NCBI GenBank assembly: GCA_038521865.1
Contig: JBCBKO010000002.1
Coordinates: 496,001 to 560,000 of the forward strand
Reading direction: 5' to 3'
DNA from: CALBPI01 sp038521865
GTDB taxonomy: Bacteria; Pseudomonadota; Gammaproteobacteria; Steroidobacterales; Woeseiaceae
Length of the DNA stretch: 64,000 bases
Of this stretch, positions 33,542 to 42,991 are shown piece after piece. The notes below the pieces were generated by a model. The model saw nothing but the letters and a program-made list of their open reading frames with translations, searched no databases and was not told the DNA's origin. How positions within the stretch are numbered: position 1 is the stretch's first letter; each line of letters starts with the position of its first letter. Made by a program: the position numbers and the translations under genes.

Positions 33542-35661
33542 AAGCTGAAGACCGCCGTTAAGCGTGCGTTTAGCGGCTCGCCCGTGGTGATGTTGTCATT
33601 GCTGTGCGCGTCCGGGAAATACTCTTCGTCCAGGAGGTTCTCGACATTCAGCTGGATGCGAAGTGAATCGTTCACTGTATAGAACGCACCGGCATCGACT
33701 CTGACAAAGCTGGGTACTTCGGTTGCGTTGTCTTCGCGAACGAAGAAGCTGTCCTGGTAGGTCGCACCGAACGCAAGGCTCAACTTCTCGGACACTCGGA
33801 AGTTGTTCCAGACCGACAACATATTCTCAGGCGTCTGACGGGTGACATTACCATCGGTACCGCTACCGTCTGCACGCTCTACCTCTCCATCGAGATAGGA
33901 GTAACCCGCGGTCACGGACCAGAAGTCGGTAACGTTACCGATGGCCTGCAATTCAACGCCTCGGGTTCGCGAACCTTCGATCAGGATAACCTGTTCAGGA
34001 TCCTCAGGATCGATTGAGGTAAAACTCTCGCGTTCGAGCTCGAACACCGCAGCTGTCAGGCTCAGGCCGTCGGCAGCATCCCACTTGAATCCAAGCTCGC
34101 GATTCTCAAAGAACTGAGCACGTGTGCTTTCCGAATCGAGATTCAGTGTCAGGAACTGGTCGCCCGAGCGCGGCAAGAATGTCTCGCTGTAGCTGGCGTA
34201 AGCCGAAACATTCTCGACCGGCTTATAGATGAAACCGAGTCGTGGTGTCACCTCGGTATCCGTGCGGGTGAACGACGCATCGCGACCAGCATCCGCTTCG
34301 ATCAGATCAAGCACCTCGATATCAAACTCGTCGTAGCGAAGTCCGACAACCAATTTGAAACGATCGGTCAGGTCAATCTGGTCCTGCAGATACAGCGAGG
34401 TGAATCTCACTTCGGACTCACGGTCACGAGAACGGTTAGTGAAACCAAATGCGGGAATCACCAACGGGTCCGTGAAATCGATGACGCGCTGGTCATCCAT
34501 AACGTCGGGGAAGACATTGTCGAGGCGCGCATTGGCTGTTTCCTGGTCGCCGAACTCAAACCCTGCTAGCACCGTGTGTCCGATATCGCCCGTCTGGAAT
34601 TCGCCCACGAGATTACCCTGGATAATCAGATTCTGACGATCGGTGGTATCTCTATAGCCGTCGAGTTCTACGCCTGGAAACGTTCCATTAGTGACAACAA
34701 CAGAATCGCTGGGGTAGAGGTTTTGATAGCCCTTATCGTAGTCAGCGAACTGCGCCGTAAGGTTGCCGCGCAGCGCATCCGAGAACCTATGCTCCAGTCG
34801 GATTCGAAATAACTGCGCTTCGAGCGTAGTGAAATTCTGATCCGGAGAACCAAAGAAAGTGTCTTCAAAACCTTCCAGCGGTGCATTCGGACCGTTGGCA
34901 TTCACCACTGACGGTACACCACGATCGACGACTCGCTCATCTTCAAGATACTCATAAGAAAGGATTAGCGTCGTGCGTTCCCCGAGCTCAGCGGTGAACG
35001 TGGGATTGATGCCAAATCCATCTCCATCAAAGAAGTCACGATGATTGTCGAGCCCAGTGAAAAACGCATTAACGCGTAGCGCGGAATGCTCGCTGGTTGT
35101 GAAGTTAGTATCCAGCATGCCCGTGTAAGCGCTGAAGGTATCCAGGCCCGTAGTCAAGGTCGTGAACTGCTCACCGATTTCTGCCCGCTTTTGCACCCGG
35201 TTGATAACACCGCCACCGCCCCCGCGACCGAAAAGCAGTGCATTGGAGCCGCGCAGGATTTCGACCTGCTGGACGTTGTACAGTGGACGGTAGTACTGAA
35301 CATCGTCACGAACGCCATCGACAAAGAAATCGGCCGTCGACTGTACGCCTCGAATAATGATCGCGTCGCGATGGCCCTCACCCTGACTGATCGAAACGCC
35401 CGGCGTATAGCGAAGCACATCGCCGATGTTCTGGAATGCCTGCTCTTCGATCTGTGCGGCGGTCAGAATCGACAGACTTTGGGGAACATCGAGCACCGGG
35501 GTAGGTGTCTTGACCGAGTTCAACTCATCAAACGAGAGGTACCGGCCCTCGACGACAATCTCCTCAACCTCAGCATCCTGAGCTGATGCATTGATGGATA
35601 AAGCTGCAAGTACGGCTGCAGGTAGCAGGCGCAAACCGCGCCCTGGATGGAAGACCAGCAT
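33538..35661 (-). CDS. TonB-dependent siderophore receptor (catecholate type)
   Basis: 707 residues with a signal peptide (to about 27, ASAQ), a TonB box-like EEIVVEGRY, a plug (about 50-165: PTPVLDVPQSLSILTAAQIEEQ, YTPGVSISQGEGHRDAIIIRGVQS, VEILRGSNALLFGRGGGGGVIN) and a barrel ending in RLTAVFSF. The RSS-like plug motif places it with ferric-siderophore receptors of the Fiu/FhuA/BfrD kind. A strong Fur box 44 bases upstream supports iron control. The particular siderophore cannot be told from sequence. Confidence 0.93.
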   Translation of the reverse strand: MLVFHPGRGLRLLPAAVLAALSINASAQDAEVEEIVVEGRYLSFDELNSVKTPTPVLDVPQSLSILTAAQIEEQAFQNIGDVLRYTPGVSISQGEGHRDAIIIRGVQSTADFFVDGVRDDVQYYRPLYNVQQVEILRGSNALLFGRGGGGGVINRVQKRAEIGEQFTTLTTGLDTFSAYTGMLDTNFTTSEHSALRVNAFFTGLDNHRDFFDGDGFGINPTFTAELGERTTLILSYEYLEDERVVDRGVPSVVNANGPNAPLEGFEDTFFGSPDQNFTTLEAQLFRIRLEHRFSDALRGNLTAQFADYDKGYQNLYPSDSVVVTNGTFPGVELDGYRDTTDRQNLIIQGNLVGEFQTGDIGHTVLAGFEFGDQETANARLDNVFPDVMDDQRVIDFTDPLVIPAFGFTNRSRDRESEVRFTSLYLQDQIDLTDRFKLVVGLRYDEFDIEVLDLIEADAGRDASFTRTDTEVTPRLGFIYKPVENVSAYASYSETFLPRSGDQFLTLNLDSESTRAQFFENRELGFKWDAADGLSLTAAVFELERESFTSIDPEDPEQVILIEGSRTRGVELQAIGNVTDFWSVTAGYSYLDGEVERADGSGTDGNVTRQTPENMLSVWNNFRVSEKLSLAFGATYQDSFFVREDNATEVPSFVRVDAGAFYTVNDSLRIQLNVENLLDEEYFPDAHSNDNITTGEPLNARLTAVFSF

Positions 35662-35704
35662 CGGATTTCTCGTGGTTATTGTTCGGAGAACGTAAATTAA
35701 AGTA

Positions 35705-35723
35705 AATGAGAGTCATTCTCAAT
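35705..35723 (-). promoter_or_regulatory. Fur box before the siderophore receptor
   Basis: AATGAGAGTCATTCTCAAT, a nearly perfect dyad with the AATGA-N-A/T-TCATT pattern of Fur sites, 44 bases upstream of ATG 35661. Confidence 0.85.
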
Positions 35724-35791
35724 ACTATTTACGATCTTTTTAGCGATGGGACCCAGCGCTCACCTCGGCGCGGGCGATGCCGTTGAATGCG

Positions 35792-36286
35792 TTATTCGAC
35801 AGTAACGGTGATTACTTCGGAATACACCGGCGGGTTATGAGGAATGTGCAGGTAATCGCCGAACAATAGCTGCAGAGAGTAGGTGCCGGGCTCGAGCTCC
35901 AGATCGGTTTCCGTTTGGCCGCCACCAAAGTGGCGATATTGATCGGATGCCGGAATCGGTATTCCGAAGTCGGGTAGCGGTGCGTTTACCAACAGATGGT
36001 GGTGTCCCGAGCCATCCTTTTGCTCACCCGCCTTTAGCACCTCAATGTTCTCCGAACCGAATACAACCTTGAAAGGTGAGCTGACGGTTGCCCCATCGGC
36101 TGGTTCGACAATGAAGGCCCGTGCACCCTCGGGTGCATCGCTTCTCGGCAACGCGATTTCTGCAACAGGTGCCTCCGCCTCAACGGCACCCTCTGGTGCG
36201 GCGACTTCGGTACCGGCTGGTTCCTCACCGCCACAGGCTGCCAAAGCCAAGACGCCTAACAGTAAAGAAATGGTGCGGTTCGACAT
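35792..36286 (-). CDS. DUF4399 lipoprotein
   Basis: 164 residues from ATG 36286 (MSNRTISLL). Lipobox LALAAC, then an Ala/Glu-rich low-complexity spacer (to about 55). One compact domain follows, with IVEPADGATVSSPFKVVFG, SGHHHLLVNAPLP, ASDQYRHFGGGQTETDLELEPGTYSLQLLFGDYLHIPH. This is the DUF4399 pattern; its conserved His cluster suggests metal or ligand binding, but the function is not established. Monocistronic as far as can be seen, between an iron receptor and the large signalling protein. Confidence 0.85.
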   Translation of the reverse strand: MSNRTISLLLGVLALAACGGEEPAGTEVAAPEGAVEAEAPVAEIALPRSDAPEGARAFIVEPADGATVSSPFKVVFGSENIEVLKAGEQKDGSGHHHLLVNAPLPDFGIPIPASDQYRHFGGGQTETDLELEPGTYSLQLLFGDYLHIPHNPPVYSEVITVTVE

Positions 36287-36354
36287 GACGGACTCCAGCA
36301 AGCGCGTAAGGAATTCAGAGTGTAGTCGAGGCCCGACGCGACCGAAAGAGAGAC

Positions 36355-39300
36355 TCAGATGCCCGCGTTTCGGATTACCGTCGTGAGGGTCACCATATTG
36401 TCGAGCGGCTCAGGCCGATGCACACCGAAACCCTGCGCGTAGTCACTGCCAAGCGCCTGCACCTCACTCAGAATCCGGTCGTCTTCAACAAACTCGGAGA
36501 CGATTCGCATGCCCAGCGTGTGTGCGATATCGATGATCGATTTCACGAAAATCCGATCGGTCGGATCGGTTGCGATGTCGCGAACAAACTGGCCGTCGAT
36601 CTTGAGACAATCCACGTTCAGTCGTTTCAGATACCCAAAGGAAGAGAGGCCACTACCGAAGTCATCCAGTGCGAAACGACAGCCCATCGCTCGCAGTGCT
36701 GCGATCAATCGGATCGCTTCATCAATCCGCCTGATAACCGCCGTCTCGGTGATTTCAAAGTTGAGACTCCCCGGAGGAAGATCCGCCGCTTCGACCTGAC
36801 GAATCAGATCTTTGGAGAGCTTTGCATCTCCGACCGTACCGCCAGAGAGGTTGACCCAGATTTCCTGACGCTCAACCTCTCGGGTCTCTTGTTGCGCCAG
36901 AACGCCGATTACCTGACGCACAACCCACTGATCGAGTTTACCCTGCAATCCATACCGTTCTGCGGCTGGCAGGAATGCGCCCGGCGGTATCAGTCTGTCG
37001 TTGACGCGATCGCGCATGCGCAACAAAACCTCGATCCGTTCAGGCTGATCAGGCCCGCTATCCAACGCGACGATTCGTTGTCCGAACAGCACGAAATTAT
37101 CTGTGTCGATGGCGTGGTTCAAACGTTGGACCCATCGCATTTCACCCCGGTGCTCGTAGACCGCGTCGCTTTCACTATCCACCATGTGGACACGGTTACG
37201 CCCTGCCTCTTTTGCAGCGTAGCAAGCAGCATCGGCAACCTGCTGCAGCTCGTTAAGGTCTGTATCGCCCGTGCCAACCGGTACAACACCGATGCTGACG
37301 CCAATACGGAATATCTCTGCGCCCCAGAGGAACTCCAGATCCTGGATGCGCTGACGGATATTCTCGGCGCGTTGTTTGGCGACATCGTGGGTGCAGCCTC
37401 GCAGTATCAAACCGAACTCGTCGCCACCCAGACGCGCCACAACATCGTGGCTACGAACGCCCTCTCGAATCAGCACCGCAACCTGTCTCAACAGCTCGTC
37501 GCCAGCGGCATGCCCAGAGGTATCGTTCACGACCTTGAACTGATCGAGATCGAGGAACATGAGAAACGCATCGCCCTCCGATTCGTCGGTACCAGTGACC
37601 AGCTCTAGCTGCTCTGCGAATGCGCGGCGATTGTACAAACCGGTGAGTTCATCGAAGCGAGCCTGGTAAGCCAGCTGATCGGTCATCGCGCGACTCTCGG
37701 TCACGTCATTCGCGAGCAATACGATGTACTTGAGCAGTCCGTCGTTATCGCGTACCGCGGAAGGATGGAAATCGATGCGACGAATATTGCCGTCCGCACT
37801 GACACAATCGACCTCCATGCTCGAGACTTTCGAAGAATCCGCAAGTGCCGCGAATCGTTCGAAGTAGTCCGAGAACATCGGTCGGTCATGCTCTGCAATG
37901 ATTTCGATCAACGGTTCCTGTCGATCCACACTCGAGTTAGGCCAGAACAATCGCTTCATGCTCGGATTGGAATCGTAGACGCGACCCTCGGTATTGACGA
38001 GGGCCATGCCCACCGGTGAGTTCTGGTAGGCCTGGTGGAATCTCGCTTCAACATCGGCACGCAGTTCGTCGGCACGTTGCCGCTCACTGATTTCACTGCT
38101 GAGCTGTTCGTTGATCTTCTCCAGTTCCCTGCGACCGTCTTCCAGCGAGCGCGTTCGTTCCGCAACTTCGTCTCGTAGGCGACGGTTGATGTTAGCGACC
38201 GCGCGCAGCCTCAGCTGTATCCCGGACCAGGTAACGGCAAAGGCCAGAGCGATCATGGCCGCGATAAACAATGGCGTGCGCCAGAGCGGTGTCGGGACGG
38301 TGAACTTCCAAGTGGCTGGCTCGCTCCAGGCGCCGCCCGCAAGGCGGGATCGTACTTCAAATGTATATTTGCGCGGGGCAAGGTTCGAGTAGCTGATCGA
38401 CGCATTGGCAGTAGGTGCACTCCACGCATCGTCGCTGCCGATCAGTCGATAGCTGAATTGTACGCCCTGTGAGTTGCGCATCGAAATTGAACCGAACTCG
38501 ATTAGCACCCGATCGAAGCTCGCATCTTCGGGCGGCTCCATCGTGGGATCGATAGCGAACTCATCGACAAACCGATGGGAAATCACAGTTCTTGGTGTCG
38601 AGACCCCAGCCATGGGCTGTTCAACATTCATCGCCGTCACACCGCTCGTTGTGCCGATCCAGAGCGTACCGGGATCGCTGAAATACATGGCATGCGCTTT
38701 TGACTCGATGGAAGTGAACCCGTCTTCTGCGCTGTACTGCTCTATCGCATTTCGCGCCTCGTCGTAGCGATAGACACCTCGGCTCGTTGCGATCACCACG
38801 GTATTGTCCGGCAGCGGTTGCACACCGTAGATCGTGTTGTTCTGTAATTCCTCCTGCGGAATAACACGGTCTGTCCTGCCGTCGCGCCAGCGATATACCC
38901 CGCCCTGAGTACTGGTAAACCACACAGCGGTATCGTCGCCGGAACCCTCGGCGACAACGTGCGTGAAAAATTCCTCAGAAAGATCCTCAGCGTTGAGTAC
39001 CTGCTCCGGCTCCGCGTCCGGATCTCGAGTGTCCAGTCGATACAGTCCACGATAATTGGCGGCGAACCAAAGTGTTCCGTCCGCCGCGAGATCAAGTCCG
39101 TAGATCGCCGCCCCATTGCCGATTTCATACGTTTTCAGGGTGTCCGTCTCAGCATCATATTCAGTGAGGTTACCGAGATAGGAACCTGCCCAAAGATGGC
39201 CCTCCTCATCCATTTCGAGACTGACGGTCAGGGTGTTCTGATCACCGATCGTCTTCACGATTTCCATGGAGTCGAGGTCAACACCGTACAGAGGACTCGG

Positions 39301-40449
39301 CACGTGACCGATCCAGAGTGTTTTGCCATCGTTCGAGAATCGGAGATCACGAACCTCACGGCGAATAATCCCCAGGCGGTCGGAGACGTTTTCGATCACG
39401 CCATCGGCTGTCACATGCAGCAGGCCGTTGTTGGTGCCAAACCAGGCATCGTCATCTCGACCTGGAAGGATAGAGAATACCTCTGGGCTTATGCCCTCAA
39501 ACTCGAGCGAGTAGTGGCGAAACCGCTCACCCAGATAACGTAGCAACCCTAAGCGAGTTGGCAACCAAAGAACGCCATCCGAGTCGTACTTGGGTGTCGC
39601 TGCGCTCGATGCGGATGCCCACCGGTTTTGGTTGTCGCCGTCGAACCGAACCATGCCGGCACCTTCGAGAAACACCCAGTCAACGTTGCCATCGCGCACC
39701 GTCAACCCGCTGATCGACTCGGGATACTGTCGGTCAAACCACTCGATCTGATCGCGGGTGACTCGACCTACCTGACCCGACCGGTTGCCAACGTAGACGG
39801 GTCCGCTCTGTGATTCGCCAATTGCCGTAATATCAGGGTCGATAAGTTCGAAAGCACCATCTCGGTCGGGAGAGTACCGATGCAAACCGTCGGTGCTGAC
39901 CACGAGTAGCGTTCCGGCGACCTCTTCCACGAGCACGAGCGTTTCCTCGGGGGCACCGGGAATGGCCACAAACGCGGCGTCTGGGTCGGCGAGATCGAGC
40001 TTGCGCATGCCCCCCGGTTGGGTACCTATGTAAAGCGTGTCGCCAACCTGAAGGAGCGCTCGAGCGACACCTCGAGACTCCGCCATTGGTTCATAAGTCC
40101 GGGTGACGACACCCTGTTCTATGATGGTCAGCCCCCCTGCCGCGTCGCCCGCCCATAAGCGGTTCTGGTCGTCAACGAGCAAAGCTTGAATCAGATTCTG
40201 ACGCAGCCCCTGTAGCGTGGTGTATGCCTCGAACGTGCGGCCATCGTAGCGATTCAAGCCGCCAAATGTCGCGATCCAAAGATATCCATCCTGATCCTGC
40301 TCGATCGCCAGCACCGTACGCTGGTTCAGGCCATCGGCCACCGTATAAACACGAAACGGCGGCTCGGGTTGCAAAGGCAGTTCAAAGGCGTTGGCTGGCA
40401 ACGTAAGCGCAGCCAATGCGCTAAGGAATAACCACGTCAGTTGTCGCAC
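36355..40449 (-). CDS. Propeller-sensing hybrid protein with PAS, GGDEF and EAL domains
   Basis: 1364 residues. Signal peptide (1-21), then a periplasmic two-propeller sensor of Reg_prop repeats (about 25-630; GYLWIATFGGLNRYDG, GTLWIGTTSGVTAM), a Y_Y_Y domain (about 640-720), one membrane helix (about 725-745), coiled coil, PAS (about 825-935), GGDEF (about 950-1085; RLGGDEF near 1007, with RxxD inhibitory site RSHD present) and EAL (about 1115-1350; EVLLRM, NFEITET, DDFGSG, KIDG). It likely senses an extracellular ligand and makes and/or breaks cyclic di-GMP. The EAL signature is EVL, a common active variant. Reg_prop/Y_Y_Y sensors often recognise polysaccharide fragments, so a link to glycan sensing is possible. 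Which activity dominates is unknown. Confidence 0.92.
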   Translation of the reverse strand: MRQLTWLFLSALAALTLPANAFELPLQPEPPFRVYTVADGLNQRTVLAIEQDQDGYLWIATFGGLNRYDGRTFEAYTTLQGLRQNLIQALLVDDQNRLWAGDAAGGLTIIEQGVVTRTYEPMAESRGVARALLQVGDTLYIGTQPGGMRKLDLADPDAAFVAIPGAPEETLVLVEEVAGTLLVVSTDGLHRYSPDRDGAFELIDPDITAIGESQSGPVYVGNRSGQVGRVTRDQIEWFDRQYPESISGLTVRDGNVDWVFLEGAGMVRFDGDNQNRWASASSAATPKYDSDGVLWLPTRLGLLRYLGERFRHYSLEFEGISPEVFSILPGRDDDAWFGTNNGLLHVTADGVIENVSDRLGIIRREVRDLRFSNDGKTLWIGHVPSPLYGVDLDSMEIVKTIGDQNTLTVSLEMDEEGHLWAGSYLGNLTEYDAETDTLKTYEIGNGAAIYGLDLAADGTLWFAANYRGLYRLDTRDPDAEPEQVLNAEDLSEEFFTHVVAEGSGDDTAVWFTSTQGGVYRWRDGRTDRVIPQEELQNNTIYGVQPLPDNTVVIATSRGVYRYDEARNAIEQYSAEDGFTSIESKAHAMYFSDPGTLWIGTTSGVTAMNVEQPMAGVSTPRTVISHRFVDEFAIDPTMEPPEDASFDRVLIEFGSISMRNSQGVQFSYRLIGSDDAWSAPTANASISYSNLAPRKYTFEVRSRLAGGAWSEPATWKFTVPTPLWRTPLFIAAMIALAFAVTWSGIQLRLRAVANINRRLRDEVAERTRSLEDGRRELEKINEQLSSEISERQRADELRADVEARFHQAYQNSPVGMALVNTEGRVYDSNPSMKRLFWPNSSVDRQEPLIEIIAEHDRPMFSDYFERFAALADSSKVSSMEVDCVSADGNIRRIDFHPSAVRDNDGLLKYIVLLANDVTESRAMTDQLAYQARFDELTGLYNRRAFAEQLELVTGTDESEGDAFLMFLDLDQFKVVNDTSGHAAGDELLRQVAVLIREGVRSHDVVARLGGDEFGLILRGCTHDVAKQRAENIRQRIQDLEFLWGAEIFRIGVSIGVVPVGTGDTDLNELQQVADAACYAAKEAGRNRVHMVDSESDAVYEHRGEMRWVQRLNHAIDTDNFVLFGQRIVALDSGPDQPERIEVLLRMRDRVNDRLIPPGAFLPAAERYGLQGKLDQWVVRQVIGVLAQQETREVERQEIWVNLSGGTVGDAKLSKDLIRQVEAADLPPGSLNFEITETAVIRRIDEAIRLIAALRAMGCRFALDDFGSGLSSFGYLKRLNVDCLKIDGQFVRDIATDPTDRIFVKSIIDIAHTLGMRIVSEFVEDDRILSEVQALGSDYAQGFGVHRPEPLDNMVTLTTVIRNAGI

Positions 40450-40540
40450 GAATCTCGATCTCGTTACGGGCCTTAAGGGTTAGCGGCGCCGAAATCAGAG
40501 ACTTAAGTCGAACTCATCAGGCGAGCGGGCACTCCAGCGA

Positions 40541-42178
40541 TTAAATCTGACCGAACAGGTATAGACCGACCATGATCAGTGCAAAAAACGCCAGCAGCCC
40601 ATAGCTGGAGGGGTCTACCTTGCCTGGAACCCGATACCAACCGTCGACGCGCTCGGCGTCGCCCGACTCCCGGAAGCGGCGAATCTGACCGGGCACACTG
40701 TACTCATGCCACTCGGGCTGAAAGCCATCCAGGAGTATGCTGCTTATCCACGCGATAATGATGTTGCCGACACCACCGATCACGACAAACCAGGGCCACG
40801 CAATATCTGGCGGTGCAAAGCCGATGATCGGAATGGATTCGGGAATCCCGAACTTGAAGAGGTAGATCGCAATAAAACCGCCAACAACGCCCACCAGAAG
40901 CCCACGCTCGCTCGTGTGCTTCGAGTAAAAACCCATCCCGAACATCGCGAGCTTCGCACCCACAAAATACGAGCCGACGGCGCTCAGGGTCTCGAGTATC
41001 GAGCCTTTGCTCTCGATGAACGCGATGGCCATCGGCACAATCAGGATCGCCCAAAGGATCGTCGCGTACCGCGAAGCCCGGAGGAAGTGGCCATGCCCAC
41101 TCTCAACCTTGCTCATCGGTTTGTAGAAATCTGAAACCGTAATCGTCGCCAGTGAGTTCAGCGCAGAGGACAAACTCGACATCGATGCGGACAGTACCGC
41201 CGCTGCCAGCACACCCATCAGCCCGGGGATCGCCAACGACTTGGCAAAAATCAAAATAATTTCATTAGGTTGATCGAACGGCTCGCCATCGTAGTGCACA
41301 TAGAGCAACGCGCCGATCAGGAAGAACAGGAAGTAGATAAAAAACGCCGCATACCCCATCAACAGGTACGACTTTTTCGCATCGCCGATGGTGCGTGCAG
41401 CCAGCGTTCGCTGGACCATCATCTGGTTTGCTCCGTACACGGTAATGTGGAACAGCGTCATCGCGAACACACCCGCCCAAACCGTCGGCGCGATCGAGAA
41501 ATCGAGATCAAAATTGAGTGGATTCAATTTATCCGCTGCTGCCAGTGTCTCGAGTGCGCCGGATACAGGGTCGAAGATGCTCGGCAAATTGGCGTACACG
41601 ACGCCAGCGCCAATAAACAAAATCACGCCCTGAAACACGTCGGTCCAGATCACTGCCGTCATGCCGCCCAGCATGGTGTAAACGACAACAACCACACTCA
41701 TGATTGCAATCGCAAGTTTGGCGTCGATTCCAGTCGCAAATGTTATGACAACGGCCGTCGCCGTAAGGATGGTCGCCGCAGTGATCGACTGGCTGACGAG
41801 GAACAGCATCGCCATCACGCTGCGCGAGGCCCGCCCAAAACGCTTCTGGAGGTAGTCGTAGATCGACGCCACGCCGCTGTTATAGAAGAACGGCAGGAAC
41901 ACAGTGATGACGACAAAAATCACCAACGGGTAATTGATGTGGATAGCGAGCGCCGACATGCCATCCCCGTAGGCCCATGCTGGACCACCGAGAAATGACA
42001 GGGCGCTGACATAGGTTGCGACAACCGATATGCCGATCGCCCACCAGGGTGTCTTCTTGTCGCCGAGTGCATACGACTGCGCACTCGTGACTCGTCGACT
42101 CAATGCTGCGCCAAGCGCCAGATTAGCGACGAGATACGCCACCACAATGCCCCAGTTGAGTGCACCAAAACCATTCAT
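40541..42178 (-). CDS. Sodium:solute symporter (SSS family)
   Basis: 545 residues from MNGFGALNW; start overlaps the SDR stop by four bases (ATGA). About 13-14 membrane segments; SSAL-type helix SMSSLSSALNSLATITVSDFY, GGPAWAYGDGMSALAIHINYPL and VLGGMTAVIWTDVFQ-like motifs are characteristic of the SSS family, sugar/organic-acid branch. It imports a solute with Na+. Co-transcribed with the SDR dehydrogenase and divergent from a LacI regulator, it presumably imports the substrate of this catabolic cluster, or a monomer of it. The specific solute cannot be read from sequence. Confidence 0.92.
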   Translation of the reverse strand: MNGFGALNWGIVVAYLVANLALGAALSRRVTSAQSYALGDKKTPWWAIGISVVATYVSALSFLGGPAWAYGDGMSALAIHINYPLVIFVVITVFLPFFYNSGVASIYDYLQKRFGRASRSVMAMLFLVSQSITAATILTATAVVITFATGIDAKLAIAIMSVVVVVYTMLGGMTAVIWTDVFQGVILFIGAGVVYANLPSIFDPVSGALETLAAADKLNPLNFDLDFSIAPTVWAGVFAMTLFHITVYGANQMMVQRTLAARTIGDAKKSYLLMGYAAFFIYFLFFLIGALLYVHYDGEPFDQPNEIILIFAKSLAIPGLMGVLAAAVLSASMSSLSSALNSLATITVSDFYKPMSKVESGHGHFLRASRYATILWAILIVPMAIAFIESKGSILETLSAVGSYFVGAKLAMFGMGFYSKHTSERGLLVGVVGGFIAIYLFKFGIPESIPIIGFAPPDIAWPWFVVIGGVGNIIIAWISSILLDGFQPEWHEYSVPGQIRRFRESGDAERVDGWYRVPGKVDPSSYGLLAFFALIMVGLYLFGQI

Positions 42179-42909
42179 CGGACCGTCCACCCACCGTCAA
42201 CTACCAAGCTATGACCCGTAACCATGGCAGCGCCTGGCGAGACCAGATACATCACTGCCTTCACCACGTCGTCGATGCTGGCCAGCTTGCCCATAGGAAT
42301 CATGCCGAGCACAAAGTCGCGGAACTCCGGATTATCAAGCATCGGACGCGTGAGTGGCGTCTCTACAAACGTCGGTGCAACCGAATTGACACGGATCGCA
42401 TGCGGCGCCAACTCCACCGCCATCGCCTTGGTCAGACCTTCGATTGCATGTTTGGTCATGCAATACACCGTTCTCTTGGGCGAGCCGACATGGCCCATCT
42501 GCGATGACATGTTGATGATGACGCCCGATCGTTCAGCACCGAGCATCGACTGCACCGCCGCCTGCGCTACGCGATAGGCCGCCCGGATATTCAGATCGAC
42601 CACAAAGTCCAGATCTGCTGTCGTCACCTCATCTATGGGTGCCGGACGGTTCGCGCCGGCGTTATTGATCAGAATCGACAAACCTTCGATCGCTCTCACC
42701 CGGTCGGGGAATGCATCGTCGCAAACATCCCCAACCCAGGTTTCGATACGCCCGCTCGCATGCTCGGCCAGGGCGGCGAGATCCGACTCGGAACGGGCGA
42801 CACCGATTACTCGAGCACCCTGTTCAGCTAGCGCTAGTGCACAGCCTCGACCGATTCCGCGACCCGCCCCCGTCACCAGCGCGACCTCGCCCGACAGGGC
42901 ATCAGTCAT
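42175..42909 (-). CDS. SDR-family NAD(P)-dependent dehydrogenase
   Basis: 244 residues from ATG 42909 (MTDALSGEV), GGGGA upstream. Classical short-chain fold: ALVTGAGRGIGRGCALA cofactor loop, DVCDDAF, ILINNAGANRP, INMSSQMGHVG with catalytic Ser, YCMTK with Tyr/Lys, and ending SLVVDGGWTVR. It resembles sugar or hydroxyacid dehydrogenases of oxidative sugar pathways. First gene of the SDR-symporter operon, divergent from LacI at 42992 with one copy of the shared operator core between. In a scheme with the lactonase-like amidohydrolase (45533) and aldolase (44739) it could oxidise a sugar to a lactone. That is inference. Confidence 0.9.
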   Translation of the reverse strand: MTDALSGEVALVTGAGRGIGRGCALALAEQGARVIGVARSESDLAALAEHASGRIETWVGDVCDDAFPDRVRAIEGLSILINNAGANRPAPIDEVTTADLDFVVDLNIRAAYRVAQAAVQSMLGAERSGVIINMSSQMGHVGSPKRTVYCMTKHAIEGLTKAMAVELAPHAIRVNSVAPTFVETPLTRPMLDNPEFRDFVLGMIPMGKLASIDDVVKAVMYLVSPGAAMVTGHSLVVDGGWTVR

Positions 42910-42933
42910 GTTTTTCCCCCTCTCCCTCGCGCA

Positions 42934-42946
42934 TTGCATGCGAAGT
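42934..42946. promoter_or_regulatory. Cluster operator core, copy 1 (weaker)
   Basis: The complement of this site reads ACTTCGCATGCAA, one mismatch from the 13-base core seen upstream of the other two promoter regions of the cluster. It sits between the SDR gene and the LacI gene. Its left half is shifted by one base relative to the other copies. Confidence 0.5.
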
Positions 42947-42991
42947 CAATATTGCCTAGCATCCTTGGCAATTGAAAGGGTGGAGACGGCG

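Noticed and set aside
25171..35661. The haem and siderophore receptors as laminarin transporters
   Set aside because: Both have Fur boxes and plug motifs of iron receptors, and neither lies in the glucan operons.
36418..37608. 396-codon plus-strand frame opposite the GGDEF/EAL gene
   Set aside because: The minus strand encodes clear catalytic domains in the same place; the plus frame has no family pattern and no start signals.
42635..42991. Extension of the LacI frame upstream across the SDR gene
   Set aside because: Serine/arginine/proline-rich translation opposite the SDR coding strand; the normal LacI HTH and a GGAG site support ATG 42992.
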